Source: Acheta domesticus (lineage: Eukaryota; Arthropoda; Insecta; Orthoptera; Gryllidae). From it: 64,000 nucleotides of DNA. The stretch spans positions 65,006,232 to 65,070,231 of the forward strand of contig JAHLJT010008756.1 of assembly GCA_031308135.1 (NCBI GenBank), read 5' to 3'. Below, piece after piece: positions 44,036 through 56,682 of the stretch (its first letter is position 1; each line of letters begins with the position of its first letter). The translations under genes were made by a program, and so were the position numbers. Below the pieces are notes generated by a model. That model saw nothing but the letters and a program-made list of their open reading frames with translations, was not told the DNA's origin and did not search any database.

Positions 44036-44167
44036 AACACTAAAATAGACCTTCAGTCACTCCCTAAGAAGTCGGCAACTTTTCCTTCCTTATTCTTATG
44101 AAAACACTAAAATAGACCTTCACTCACTTCCTAAGAAGTCGGCCATTTTTTTCGTCTTTATTCTTAT
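44031..44167. repeat. 68-bp tandem duplication
   Basis: 'gaaaacactaaaatagacct' through 'ccttattcttat' occurs at 44031-44098 and again at 44099-44167 with few changes. It separates two SINE-A segments. Confidence 0.8.
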
Positions 44168-44400
44168 CTTGACCTCTCCTTTTCCCATTCTCAGACGCCT
44201 ATACACACACTCACATGCACTGCACTACCACACATGTCAGAGCTTTTCCCGTCTGGGTCATTGCCCTTCTAGAGGAGATATCTGGATGGGAAAAACACCG
44301 ACGTGTAGGTGGGCTCCGGTTCTCACGTTACAGCTGAGATAGACGAGAACATGCAAAGCACTTACAGGACTAATGTCTGCAGTAGTAGTCGCCTCAGGAA
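44168..44400 (+). mobile_element. SINE-A 3' half
   Basis: 'cactaccacacatgtcagagctt', 'gagatatctggatgggaaaa', 'gtgggctccggttctcacg' and tail 'gcacttacaggactaatgtctgcagtag'. Its latter part is the outer left arm of the fold-back structure at 44274-45414. Confidence 0.65.
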
Positions 44401-45414
44401 ACATTAAATTTTCTATTATAACAATACCTCGTCAATGAAGTTCTTGCTCTCTAAATTCAATTCAGTTTGATGGTGCCATATTTTACGTGGCGACGCATGC
44501 TCTTCCGCCTGACAGTGCAAATTTTGCTACGATCTTTTCACCGTTTAGCAGCGAAAGAAGATACCACTTGCGCGACAAAACGAATAGAATTCAGCTCAGG
44601 GATTTCTCTTAGTCTTGAGAATCTTTTATCTGCAGTAAATCTGCAACACGGGACAGACGGCTTTACTTCCCCTCCGAACGAAGGCGTATGGAAGATATTT
44701 TCGTCTATCCACGGCTTCGATTGGATTGAAACCTGGGGCAGCCGTTTTCACTCCCCCTCGGAAGTAAGGCGTACGAAAGATATTTTCGCTCTTAAAAAAA
44801 TCACTGCATCGATTGGACTTAATCCTACGAACTTAAGTATAAGACTCCGATACGCTAACCCAGTCGATGGTCGATACGCTAAGTTCGATGCCACGAGCGG
44901 GAGTCCGTGGCACGAGTGCCACGACGAAATCACCCCTCCACGTAGTTCATCACCCCGTCGCACGCTATCACTATTGTAAAACAGTAGGGTTACTAATAGT
45001 GTCCTCTCCCGACGCTAGTGGCGCAGAAAACCTCGTGGCATGGCACGGTGCCGCGAGGAGTGCCACTGCCACCAGTAGGAGACCTTGAATTCTATTTGTT
45101 TGTTTTGTCGCGCAAGTGGTATCTTCTTTCGCTGCTAAACGGTGAAAAGATCGTGGCGAAATTTGCATGGTCAGGCGGAAGAGCATGCCTCGCCACGTAA
45201 AATATGGCACCATTAAACTGAATTGAATTTAGAGAGCAAGAAATTCATTGACGAGGGATTGTTATAATAGAAAATTTAATGTTTCCTGAGGCGTCTACTA
45301 CTACAGACATTAGTCCTGTAAGTGCTCTACATGTTCTCGTCTATCTCAGCTGTAACGTGAGAACCGGAGCCCACCTACACGTCGGTGTGCAGTTTTTTCT
45401 CATCCAGATATCTC
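44274..45414. mobile_element. Large fold-back element: ~330-bp inverted arms around a ~480-bp core
   Basis: The left arm (44274-~44600) is the reverse complement of the right arm (~45085-45414) at high identity: for example 'gatggtgccatattttacgtggcgacgcatgctcttccgcc', and 'ctcgtcaatgaagttcttgctctc' against 'gagagcaagaaattcattgacgag'. The outer ends read 'ggagatatctggatg' and 'catccagatatctcc'. The core holds a ~100-bp internal duplication ('aaggcgta(t/c)g(g/a)aa(a/g)gatattttcg') and a segment shared, inverted, with 54486-54712. Frames of up to 170 residues inside are not gene-like. Confidence 0.8.
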
Positions 45415-45453
45415 CACTTAGCTAACCGTTCCACCACCGAAGCCGTCACTCAC

Positions 45454-45790
45454 CTGTTGGCCGGGCTTTGGACGTCGCGTGCGTTCGTGGGCGCTGGCAA
45501 CCACCAACAGCGCCTCCGCCCACGCGCGGCACACCCGCGGGCAGGCGTCTCGGCGGAAGCATGGCCTCCCCGCGCCGCGGCTGGGCACCGCTCGCGCGCA
45601 TACGGCGGCGGCCGGCGTTCGACAGACGGAGGAGGCGGCGGCGGCGGCGGGGTATCAGCGACCGAGACGCCGACGCGATAACGCGCGCAGATAGGCGTTT
45701 GGCCCCATGTGCCGCCGACGCGACGCCGCCAGCGGTCGCGCGCGCGAGCGCGTGGTTCGCATGTGTGCGTGTGTGTGTGTCCGTGTGTAA
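45454..45790 (-). promoter_or_regulatory. CpG-rich block; candidate first exon/promoter of the LRR gene
   Basis: About 340 bp of very GC- and CpG-rich DNA within AT-rich surroundings. On the minus strand it ends in a near-consensus donor 'caacag|gtgagt' (exon end 45454). An ATG at 45562-45560 opens a 109-nt frame leaving in phase 1, which is exactly the phase needed by the LRR ectodomain exon at 14277. Joined, it would give a ~37-residue Arg/Gly-rich leader before the signal-anchor stretch, longer than a usual n-region. On the plus strand the block also ends in a good donor ('gtgt|gtaagt', 45786), so it may be a bidirectional promoter or a first exon of another gene. Assignment to the LRR gene is inference. 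Confidence 0.35.
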
Positions 45791-47077
45791 GTGAACAGCT
45801 TAACCACGCTTCCGCGCTGTCGTTGGTTGAGTACAGTGAGTCAGTTGTTGATGAAATACGGTCATAACATTATAACTGTAAAATTAGGTAGGCCTAAGCC
45901 CTTGGCCCGTGCAGATATCGCGGATTAAACTGTTATACATTGAAATGGTTTTTACTTTCCAGTAATAATTTTTGTTAATGGGGGAAAAAAGGATATCCAT
46001 TTATTTATTTGTTCAGGGCCGATGATTCTACGGCATACACCATATATTTGAATACGTTATCTTACTTAGATATTAAATAAAAACACTTTCAATTTCAAAA
46101 TAAAACAACAATTAAAAAAAATTTCCACAATATTGTTTGTAAACTGGGAAGATCAATACAACATTTAATTAGTTTAACAATTTTCATTAAGAATACCTAG
46201 GCTTACCTTCTTCACCTTTCAAATAACCGACAGTCCTTCCTTTATGTCCAATTACAAGGGTACATTTCACTATATCGACTCCTCCAAATATTCTAGTCCA
46301 CTTTTCTGTAATAGTGTTCTCAATCAAATGTACCGCCAATATCACAATGCGTTTCTCACATCCAACTTCTCCACTGAGTTAAGCCACTCCGACTGAAATG
46401 CTCTATCAATCATTTATGTCTTCACTCCAGGACGTACATTTTCTCTCTGATGATTTCGTCCTTCAGTCGACCACGACACCACAACAATACCAACATGTGA
46501 ATTTATTCTAGTAGGACATGTGTACAGATATTGTCTCGACTGATCAAATATGGGCAAAATGTAACATTTAATTTACACTCGATACAATACCCACCTACAG
46601 TCACCCTTTCTCCGTATTCCCCTGGAATTGTACTTTTCATATCAGTCGCGACACCCGCTCCGGAGAGATTTGCTGCAGATGTCTGTTTTTCTACTACATG
46701 GATTTTATTTATTTTTCCTGCAAATGAATAAACAGTTTTTAATTGTAGTTTGTCAATTTAATTGATTTATACTTGATTTGAAATAGCAACATCTGTAATT
46801 AAGCTTATTTATTTATCATGTTAAATGTCACTGGTCCTTCATTTCACAACCTGTGTGCTCCGGTAATATGCAACATGTTAAAAGAAGTGAATTTATTAAC
46901 TACATACTACTGTGTACATTAGAAGCTAATAATTCATCCAGTGTGTTTTCGACATAGGCTTTATTTATAACCTTTACAGATGTTACTCGTTTTTTCTTAC
47001 AAAAACGATTAAAGATTACAATGTAATACCAGTACACTGTAACAGTCCTTATGTTGTACGTATTATTAAAGTGTATA

Positions 47078-47080
<3 letters not shown>
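45791..47080. other. AT-rich intergenic sequence
   Basis: No supportable gene. The segment 46190-46720 is slightly GC-richer but has stops in all frames. Confidence 0.45.

Positions 47081-47081
<1 letters not shown>

Positions 47082-47127
<46 letters not shown>
47082..47127. repeat. (AAT)n microsatellite
   Basis: About 15 consecutive aat units. It produces an artificial poly-Ile frame on the minus strand. Confidence 0.95.
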
Positions 47128-47129
<2 letters not shown>

Positions 47130-48573
47130 TAAAATGCGAACTAATAATGAAGTCTTCTATTGTGACAGGCAATAATGCCGGCTCTTCCGCCTAATCAATG
47201 TAATAAATTTATATGTACATAATTACGACAATAATTGAGGCGTTCAGTTGTAAAGACATTTCACATTTCACAGGAAAATGAAGTGAAACATCCTACGCCA
47301 GAAACAAGATGCTCTTCTTTACAGGAAATAATGTAAAGTCTAACAGCAGGGAACTGAAATTCACAAACTTCATTTTCAGTCTTTTCAGTTAATAAAGTCT
47401 AAACTATGAAAAAAAATATTGTTGTGCCAGATGTTGACGGCACATATCCGACTGTGCTGACGGCCTCGCTATTCGGGTGTGAATAGGATGACCACGTGCC
47501 TCTCACGACTTTCCGAGAGTGAGAATTGTAAAAACAATACTTTTCTGTGGACTTTAAGCGAATGATTCACGTCTCGGCACGCTCACCTAAAATGAAACAC
47601 ATTTTTTGCAGGTTCAAAATTGCGAGAATACAAAAACCTCTTTCTTTTACAATCAAAGCGGGTGATTCATTTCTTATGCATCACTAAGACAAGCATTCGT
47701 TGGCCATGTGTGCCTAAAGGCAAAAAAGTGCCTTGTCGCTGCCGCCATGACATTTTGTCCTCCCCTGTCCTCTTCATATCTGCGTAGTTTCTGAAATGTG
47801 GTTCGGTTCGTTGTTTGTTCCATGTCTGTTGAAATTAAAATAATACATTACATTGCAAGTAAAATTAGACACGCCTAGAAAATGTATGTTATTTTAAAAC
47901 TGCTTGAATCATTTTTACATAATTTGGAATGTTAATTGAAAATATAATCACAATTTCCTCAAAAGTTAAGAATTTTGAAAAGTTAATTTAGAGCTTCATT
48001 TGACTTATCCATCACATAAAGCATATTTCATTTTTTATTGTAATATTTTATATTGTTGTCAACTGTGCACTCTAGCAAAATTGCATCAATTTCTCTGTTT
48101 TAAATCAGTTTCTCCGCAGAGGTCAATATAATTTGACGAAACGTTACGAAAGAAAAAAGGAAAAAATATGACAATTACATATGAATGCTGAGTGTTAAAA
48201 CTCGACTCACATGTTCCTCATGTGTATTTTCCATTATAATAAAGTACACATATTACAGATTATTGCAAATATTTCATGGATTTAATGCGTTTCAAACCCT
48301 TTTAAAAATTTCCATAAACAATCATTTACATAATAATACTAAAAAATAACAATAAAATAGATCACTGATATTTAATACAAATTGTGAATTGCATACTCAC
48401 ACATATTGTTTATCCCTTTCCTCCTCTTTCACATCACGTGTTCACTTCTTTGACTCGAACATTTCTTGTAAATTTTCATGTTTTTTAATAAGCGAAAAAA
48501 CATTTCTGGCAAAAAATATTCCTGCATTGAGCCGTTCGGGTCCCGAATTTGACAAAATTTTTGACACTAGCTA
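47130..48573. other. AT-rich intergenic sequence
   Basis: Nothing beyond short imperfect inverted repeats was seen. Confidence 0.45.
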
Positions 48574-49011
48574 GATAATTCGGTCGAGATCTGTCGCTGT
48601 CTGGAGGAAAATTCTAGCGGCCGGCTGCACTGATCGGTAATTTTCCGTGGCTTCTCTGATCAACACTAGGCGAATGTAGGAGCAGTTTCCAATAAACGGC
48701 CACGGACTGCACACGATCTTTCCTTCTTCGTCCTTCTCCTACCCTCACCCCTTACTTTAACACACTAACATGCACTACACTACTGCACATGCCGAGAGAC
48801 CATCCGGAATCTTGTCCTGGCTGGAGCGATGCCCTGCTGTTGAGAGATACCTGGTAAGGGACTCCTGGTTAGGGACCCCGCTCGCTGACGGTTGGTCAGC
48901 GCCGAATCTCACCAGTACCGCTCCCTCCCGAGCAAACACATGCACTTTACTGACGAGACTAATGACTTTACCGGATGACGCGCCTGGAATCACTAGATCA
49001 ATCAATCAACG
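48574..49011 (+). mobile_element. SINE-A, plus-strand copy lacking the head
   Basis: It begins in the body ('tcgctgtctggaggaaaattctagcggccggctgc..gatcgg', 'tttccgtggcttctctgatcaacactaggcgaatg'). It continues through 'cgagagaccatccggaatcttgtcctggctggagcgatgccctgctgttgagagatacct' to the tail 'actgacgagactaatgac..ggatgacgcgcctgg' and (caat)n. Confidence 0.75.
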
Positions 49012-52000
49012 TAGGACGATCGGTTTGTTGGAAAGTTATGCTTCGATTTGGACAGCGAGGGCCCACTGCCCTGGAGCAGCTGGATGGTCACGCCCGCTGA
49101 GACCACACGAGCTTCACAGGAGAGGTGCCGTGTGTGTTTTGGCAGATAACGGGAGGTTATCTCTGCCACGAAAAAAAACGCCGCTAGTGCAAACTTTCGC
49201 CTGCTAAACAAAACGAAAACGAACGCCCCATTAAATTTTAAGATCTGAACGAAATGGATATTTCTAGAAGTGACTCAATGTTCAGATTGTTCAGACTCAA
49301 TGATCAGACTTAATGTTCTGATAATTGAATGTATGTTGTTGTTGGTAAGTGGCTCGAGGTGTATTGCGCACCCCTTTGAATCACGTTTATAGGAATCAGC
49401 ATATTAATTGTGCACTGAATACAAAAACAGGAAGGTTTATATATTTTTTAAATTTTAGTCTTATTGATCCTTAATTGAGTGATTTCGTTACAAACCCCAG
49501 CCGAATTAATTTCACAAAAAATATAATAAGTCTTTGAACACTCTTGGCCGAGTCATAAAATGAATTTGTTCCCGAATAGAACTGACCGACATTGGTAAAA
49601 TTATGAAGACATCTTGTAAAATGTTTCCATAGGAATAGATATAAGCATAATTCTCTAGACAGCTCATGTGAGTTTACTTACGGTTTTTAAATCTCCCTTC
49701 ATTTGAATATTCGTTTCTTCTGAATTTGCACTTCAACTTAGGGTAGATATTATTATTAATTATTATAATTATTTAGGAAAAACAAATAATTACATAGGCT
49801 ACAGCTATTGCATTAGTTTCTCCTAAAACAATACAAACAAATATGTTTTAGTAGATCAATGTTGAAATTGAGATAAAATGCAGGTTTTTATTTTTGAAAT
49901 AGAAAATTAAATTTTTGAAAACTCATTTTTCTCAATGAGCATAGAATTAAAAAGGTAAATTTTTGTAAAGCTGCTTTTTGATGTGTCTGGTATTTTAACG
50001 TACGTGCAACAAAAATGACAATTCAAAATGTATTCTCAAAATTTCAATTTGTTATAAAATAACTCGGAAATAAAATCCACTTTTATTTCATTCTATTGTG
50101 GAAAACATAATCAGGTAGAATCCTCACGAAACAAAAATTCTAAAAGAGATCCAAAATCATTAACGTTTACTGATATTTTAAAGTGAATCACATTTTAATA
50201 TTTGTATTTATATAGATATTATGATTTCACGTTGTTTTGCAATGATTAGCACATGATTTCACGATTTTTAAAAAATATATAATTTTATGAAACACGGAAA
50301 TAATGTGTTTGACATGCATGTTGTCATAGCGAACTTCATTATCATATTTTTTTTCTACTGTCTTGCATAACTCTGAAAACTTTGTTTTGCTTTATCAAAA
50401 TTTCTAGTAATATTATCAGTATTATAAGATTAAAAACAAGTGTAACATTGACTCATATTCCATCATAAATTCAACATATTCATGGTCACACTTGAAAATC
50501 CTTTATTTTCCGCGATATGCAATGTTTCTGCCTGACTTCAAGGATTTTTTACTGGCCGTCCGAACAAGTAGATTACTAATGTAACTACAATCTCCCTCAT
50601 CCTGTTTCCTGCCTTTCGCTGCACCAGCCCGCATGAGGATTAACTGAATCGTTTTTGTTATCCCGTACTTTCATGTCCAGAGTCCCGGTGGAAGCTTGCC
50701 TCATAATCCCCTTGTGTGATCTGCGTTGTGTGACATTGGAATTATAGAAATGAAATTATGGAAATTCTGCCAATAACCTTTGCCACTGATGGGACCTAAA
50801 CCCTACCAAATCAAATCAATCAGTATTCATTTTGCTCAGTCACAAAATTCAGAATTTGCAATGGGTTCTAGTCCCTGAATATGATTAGCCGAACAAAATT
50901 GGTTCCACACCTACCTCGTTTCCTCTTTTCCCAGGGAACAAAACATTAGTTTCCCGTGCACCATTTTCTAAACCAAGTGTGATCACGCTCTGTTCACAGA
51001 CCATTCTGGTTTACAATATCTGCTCCCTAAAATATTTTTTAACACGCCGTGCGCGAAATGCAGTTTCATATTTCAACATTCTCTTTACGTGTTTTTTAGC
51101 TGTTATTTCCTCCTCTTTGTTTTGTTCAAATCTTCGTTATTTTTTAGGTTTCAACGGAAGTATTAATGCGGAGCTATTGAATACATGCTGTACATGAATA
51201 TGTTTAGATGCTCGAACTTCAGACTCAATAAGTAGATACTTTTGCAAAGACGTGAAATCAAAAGACGTAACATGGCATTGCCGGAGGTAATATCTATGAA
51301 TTTGGACAGACTTCGAAGTAAGTGATTTCGATTTTTGGAACCGTTATTCTCGCTTTTTCAGTAGGTTTACTGCTTAAATTTGACGTCCACTTAACTACCA
51401 CCTCGAATGTTTTTTACTCTGATATAGAATTATTTTTTTTTAAATATCTGCAGTATATTTATATTCTATTCATTAGGTTTTATTAATACATGCCCTGTGA
51501 TTAGGAGAAAATCAGGCTTTTTCGAAACATTTGTGATTGTCCTTTCACCCCTCATCGTCATCCTATCACCTTATTATTCATAATTATGAATTACAATATT
51601 GAACATGACGTAATCCAACAACAGGATGTTTATAATATTTATTTCCAGTACCCAAAGTAGCAAGTCTAATCATGCTCGTATTACTCACTATCGACTTTTA
51701 ACCCGTTTCACACTGTCACATGACGTTCCTGTTAACGTTAAAATTACTTCATGCAACACCTCCTACCACCTCTCTCTTCAACAATAAACATTTTCTTAAT
51801 TTATTGCCAAGTTCAGCTATAATTGGTACCATTAATGTGAGAAGTCTTAGTTTTAAGACCATTTTTTAAACCAAAAACGTAATAATATATTTTACTTTAT
51901 TAGAAATTTTACGCTAAATACAAAGAAAAAATAAGTATAGCAAAAAATCAGACGAGATGGAACAGTTTTGGTATTTTTTCGTTTTTACGAAGTTGAAATC

Positions 52001-53070
52001 TGTATGAAAATGTATAAAAATTCTATGCAGTCTTTTACTTGCAGACCTGGTAATTCAAGGCATTGTCTTATCAATTGATTCAGCCCTAAAAAGCTGATCT
52101 CCATAATTACACACGTTAATCTCTCCTGGACTTCGGAAGGTAACGTGTAACTTGGTCATAAATTGCCGATACGCAATTAATAATGATAATAATAATAATT
52201 GTTAGTATTATAACTACACAATGTAAACTAATAAATATCTTCTCGTCTAATAGTTAACGAGTACTGTAAGCGGACTAAAAAGCCATACATGTCACGAAAG
52301 TGATACAAGATAATTGTGTTTTGTTTAATTAAATTGAAGGTGACAAACTATCCTTTTCTTTGCAGATATATAAATAGCACAATTCTATGTAATAATGTCT
52401 TGCATCATGTAAGAAAGAAGAAATGAAGTGAGAAGATACCCAGAAACTCGTCTGAACCCTTTTGAAATGGATGGTATTATGCAGTTTAAGCTCGGTATTT
52501 GTTTTACTAATGCCTTCCTATTGATGGCGAGTTCACAGATCGGAGTTTGTCATGCAAACACTCCGGCTCTTACTTGCTTGGTGAAATATAAGTTTGTTCT
52601 TCCCAAGGAATGAACCTGGACTTAACCAACATTCACTCGGGCCGTTCCATTCTATCCAATAGCTTTGCTTTTTGTAATATTATTTCTTTCCAATGTTATC
52701 TCCAACGAAGGAATATAAATAAAAGGAATAAAAATTTCGCATGTGAGTAACGAAAGATGAAAATGAAAATAAATGAATACTATAGTGTAACAACTGACAG
52801 CTGAAAAAATGAAGAAAGAGCCAATCACAAAAAATGATTATACCTCAGAAAAATATTAGTACCTGCGATTAAGTGAATTAATATTTTAAAAATTTGAAAA
52901 TGCGTGAAATATTTGAGACATATTATGATACACACATTTTCAATCACGAGTATGGCACTCTAAAATTGTATTCTACCTGAAATATGGGAGAAATTTTATC
53001 ACATTAGTATGCATTTATTACAATTACTTAAAAACTTGATAAGCAAATAAACTTTACCCTCCGAATCTGC
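49012..53070. other. 4 kb AT-rich intergenic sequence
   Basis: No gene is supported on either strand. The first ~200 bp (to 49220) is GC-richer and abuts the SINE tail, so it may be part of another element. Confidence 0.5.
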
Positions 53071-53075
53071 CCTGA

Positions 53076-53125
53076 AATAATAATAATAACAATAATATAA
53101 TAATAATAATAGTAATAATAATAAT
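53076..53125. repeat. Imperfect (AAT)n microsatellite
   Basis: About 16 aat-type units with a few interruptions (aac, agt). Confidence 0.9.
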
Positions 53126-53639
53126 GAAATGAAAATTTTGTATTCTAAATATTTGTTATTTGCCACTGGGGTCATTTTCACCAAGTTGTAAAAGATACCT
53201 AACATAAATAAATAAATAGAAAAATAATATATTGTTAAACGCCCGCAATGTTCATAGCGTTGTTTTCTTAAAAACTCAAGAAGTGAAATTACGAAACTCA
53301 AACGAAAAGAACAAAGACATTTTTTAAAAACGCAAGCAAATCCTACAGAGCTACGCTCACTTAGCGAAAACCCGCCCACCCACCCGACCAGAGCAGCCCG
53401 CCTGCCTCCCGCCTCCGTTATCGCCGTGACCCCGCCCCTTGCCTTCCTGCGTGGCGCGGAGCCAACAGATCACTTTGGGCATCTGCGGTCTCTTCCCTGC
53501 TGCACTGGCAGAGCGGCGTGGCGGTGCGCCGGTGCACACTGGGTTAAATTGGAATGCTAGACGGACAATGCTAAGACAGCCAAACTCCATGTTGTATGAA
53601 AATCTGTACTCAAATATCCCAAACACTACATTAAGAAGA
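53126..53639. other. Intergenic sequence with a GC-richer patch
   Basis: A patch at 53365-53545 (C-rich, then 'gaagagaccgcagatgccc' on the minus strand) has higher GC. No splice-supported exon or repeat copy was found. Confidence 0.4.
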
Positions 53640-54027
53640 AAAAAAAACAAGTTATTATTACAAGATTAAGAATAAGCCATTTGGGCCTCACCTACTCCCA
53701 TCTAATAAGAAAAACGACCTATCCACCTGTCCAAAATGTGGAGGAATGTTATCAACGTCTCATATTATCCTTGAATGTTTAAGCCTCAAAAATCCAAGAA
53801 ACTCTCTTGGCATCAAAAAACGAAATTTATGCATTGCAAGTCAATTTTAAATTATCTTAATATTGCTGGTCTTGATAGTATGATCTGAATTTTTATAAAA
53901 TGTATTGTAATTAATATTCTGTTTATTATAATTTATAAAATGTATCTCTAATGTAAAACCACAGTGGTTGCTAATGGCCTTACGTATGTTTTTAAAGCGA
54001 CCTAAAATAAATAATTTAAAAAAAAAA
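53640..54027 (+). mobile_element. 5'-truncated non-LTR retrotransposon (LINE) 3' end, pseudogenised
   Basis: The translated 3' end of a LINE ORF2 is visible in two frames. RLRISHLGLTYSHL runs to about 53702, then after a frameshift comes STCPKCGGMLSTSHIILECLSL, ending in TAA at about 53850. The pattern RLRIxH...L-T-H/Y-S-H-L followed by CPxCxx...H-x4-C is the classic C-terminal zinc knuckle of Jockey/I-type insect LINEs. The 3' UTR ends 'acagtggttgctaatggcct...gcgacctaaaataaataa' and a poly-A tract (54016-54027). The element is non-functional: 5'-truncated and frameshifted. Confidence 0.8.
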
Positions 54028-54120
54028 CGCGAAGAGAACGTGCTTCAAGAAATGTTGAACAATGACATTGAGTGTTTTTTACCCAGTGCTATTACTCAAC
54101 AATTCTTAATGGAGAAGTCC

Positions 54121-54775
54121 GGGCTGAGATAGCTCAGGGCAACAACTGAAGTGTCTCAGATTGGGTAGTCCTAGAGTTTGAGTCCCGACGACGGCGGATA
54201 TTTCATACTAGCTGAATAGCGGGATCGAATTCATTCATCTTTCGGAGGAGAATTCTAACGGCCCCCTGCTCTGATCGGTCGTTTTCCGTGGTTTCTACAA
54301 TCAATACCAGGCGAATGTTGGAGCAGTACTTTACAAAACAGGTAACGGACCGTGCGCGACCTACGGACTGTGTCGTAGGAGATCCCTGGTGTGGAAAAAC
54401 CTGCAAGCCAACGTGTGGGTCAGTGTCTTTCACCATCCAGCGGGAGAACACTGCTACCGCCCTTGAGAGAAACATGGACTACATCAGTGGTGTCAATGGC
54501 TCCTACTGGTGGCAGTGGCACGTCTCGCGGCACCGTGTCATACCACGAGCTTCTCTGCGCCACTAGCGTACGGAGAGAAAACTATTACTAATCCCGCAGT
54601 TTTACAATAGTGAAGGCGTTGTCTCTTGCGGCGGGGTTATGAACTGCGTTGAGAGGCGATTTCGTCATGGCACTCGTGTCCCGAGCTCTCGCTCGAGGCA
54701 TCGACCTTTACAACACTGTACTATGAGACTAACGATCACAGACGCTGACGTGCCCGGAAACACGAAATAATCAAT
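54121..54775 (+). mobile_element. SINE-A, plus-strand copy with a nested insertion
   Basis: Head 'gctgagatagctcagggcaac', box B 'agagtttgagtcccgacgacggc', body 'ctaacggccccctgctctgatcgg', 'ttttccgtggtttctacaatcaataccaggcgaatg'. The middle is 'gagatccctggtgtggaaaaacctgcaagcc' and the tail 'gagactaacgatcacagacgctgacgtgcccggaaacacg' plus (caat)n. The segment 54486-54712 is foreign to the family. Confidence 0.75.
54486..54712 (-). mobile_element. Nested element shared with the core of the 44.3-45.4 kb fold-back
   Basis: It is the reverse complement of about 44865-45087. Shared blocks are 'ctactggtggcagtggcac', 'gcggcaccgtg', 'gcgccactagcgt', 'ttttacaatagtg', 'atttcgtcatggcactcgtg' and 'gaggcatcgacc'. 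It sits inside a SINE-A, as does its counterpart. Confidence 0.7.
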
Positions 54776-56324
54776 CAAGAAAAAAATGGCACATCCAAAA
54801 AACTAAAATTTCGCAAAAGAAAGGTTTTATTCCAGAGTTGGGGCGTTAATTTCAAACGCAACCTTTTACTCTATATAGCTTCTGGCTTGTGAATTACCTT
54901 TATAAACTTTTACCAGTATCAGTAGTATATTTTCAAAACTGTATTTCTTCACTTATCTCAAAAATTACGATTTTCGAGAAGTGTCCATTTTCCTCTACAC
55001 AAATATGTCGCACTGAATAATTAGGATGATTGTGACCCGCAAACTCCTGTGTTAATCTATTCGCGATAAATAATAAAGCATAACCTTATTAATGTGGAAT
55101 AAAATAATATTGTTTACAATTCAATTAAAAATATGTATAATAATATTTTTTACAAATATCATTATTTAGTAAATATCAAGCCATTAATTATATTATTGCA
55201 CATTATTTCTTCGCTTCAATTAATTCTGATTTCCTAGTTATATGTTTTTCTTACACATGCTAGTACCTCTACGGCGAAATATAAAATACCTTGTTTTATT
55301 TTTGCTTGTTTGTGTTGTAGCCTTTAAAATAAATATTTAAGATATCAAAGTAGATGTAATATATGTAGGTATCAGTAAATCCTATTAAATCCGTGCGTGG
55401 GTTTCTTCTGTGAAAATTGATCTATGGATGATGTTTAACTGTAAAGTTGGAAGTGTAAAAATCGGAGAATACTGGTGATAAAGAATTGGGGTAATGGAAA
55501 GGCGGTGAGGGAGGAACGGTTAGAAAACAACGCTATTGACACATGAACGAACCTTAGGGCAAGAGACAATACAGCATTACAACAGTGTGTGTCAGTGGCA
55601 GAAAGAGTATTGCAAGTCGGTAGGGCGGTAAATAGGTCGGGAAAGAGCTGCTAGATTTTACAAACAGCTAAAGTAAACGGATAAATGGAACACGTATGGA
55701 ATGTGATGTGTGTAAAATGGGTCGTAATTCAAAAATGGGTCGTTGTACGTATTGAGGTAGTTGGATTAACTCACCTTAATAAAAAATCTCCAATTTAACA
55801 CTGCTAAACTGTCTTGCATCATTCAATCATTTCGAAGTCGGCATGGAGGCTCCAACTTCCCTTCAGTCTAGCCAATGCAAAATTTTTAATGCATTTTACG
55901 CCAAATTAAAATATGGTTTACTCACTGTCTTTACTCACTTCCTTCGTGTAATAACTATTTCTACCTAATTAAATTCGCCCATTTCACTCCTCACTTATTA
56001 AATGGAATACCATATTAGCTAGAATTATGTACTAAATTATCCAGAAAAAGGGTTTAAATATAAAGAATCATTATCTCCCCTATTTAATTAGTTTGAAATA
56101 TCGTATTCCCAGATTTTTATTCATAAACGTCAGATTTGAAGTCCATACAGTTTAATATTGCACAAGATACTTCGTCATTCATCCGTACCCGTGAAATATT
56201 CGTTCGAACAAGAATACTCGCGATCCACTCTGCTAGCAGGGAGCACCGAGCGGATGCACGACGGCCGAGCCAATGCGCGAAGTGCCCTGAAGACCAGAGA
56301 GGGAATAAACCGGAGTGTTAAAGC
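54776..56324. other. AT-rich intergenic sequence
   Basis: No supportable gene or repeat. A G-rich patch at 55490-55690 has no recognisable content. Confidence 0.45.
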
Positions 56325-56642
56325 ATCTGAAAGATGGCTCAGAGAAACAAGTACCCACCACAGCGCGTCTGACAGGGAGATTTTTAGGGTTCGAGTACCG
56401 ACATTTGAGGATGTTCGACTACAGTTGGCAGTCTGGAGAAGAATTTTTGCGGTTAATTGTCCTGATCGTTAGATTTCAGTGATTCCTCCGGTCAGTACCA
56501 GGCGAATGCGAGAAGAATACTTTTACACATGGGCCATGGGCCGACGCGATCTTCACTTCCTCATCCGTGCCCCCTTTACTTGTCTTATACACGTACACTT
56601 GCACTTACAAGCACTACACTACCACACATCAGGAGCTTAACA
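56325..56642 (+). mobile_element. SINE-A 5' half
   Basis: Head 'gaaagatggctcagagaaac', box B 'agggttcgagtaccgac', body 'ctggagaagaatttttgcggttaattgtcctgatcg', 'gtcagtaccaggcgaatgcg' and the pyrimidine-rich 'cttgcacttacaagcactacactaccacacat', ending at an (AAT)n tract. Confidence 0.65.

Positions 56643-56646
<4 letters not shown>

Positions 56647-56682
<36 letters not shown>

Noticed and set aside
44467..44979. 170-residue plus-strand frame
   Set aside because: It lies across the arm and core of the fold-back element and its internal duplication, with no motif and no splice context.
46900..47172. 90-residue minus-strand frame with poly-Ile
   Set aside because: It is created by the (AAT)n microsatellite.
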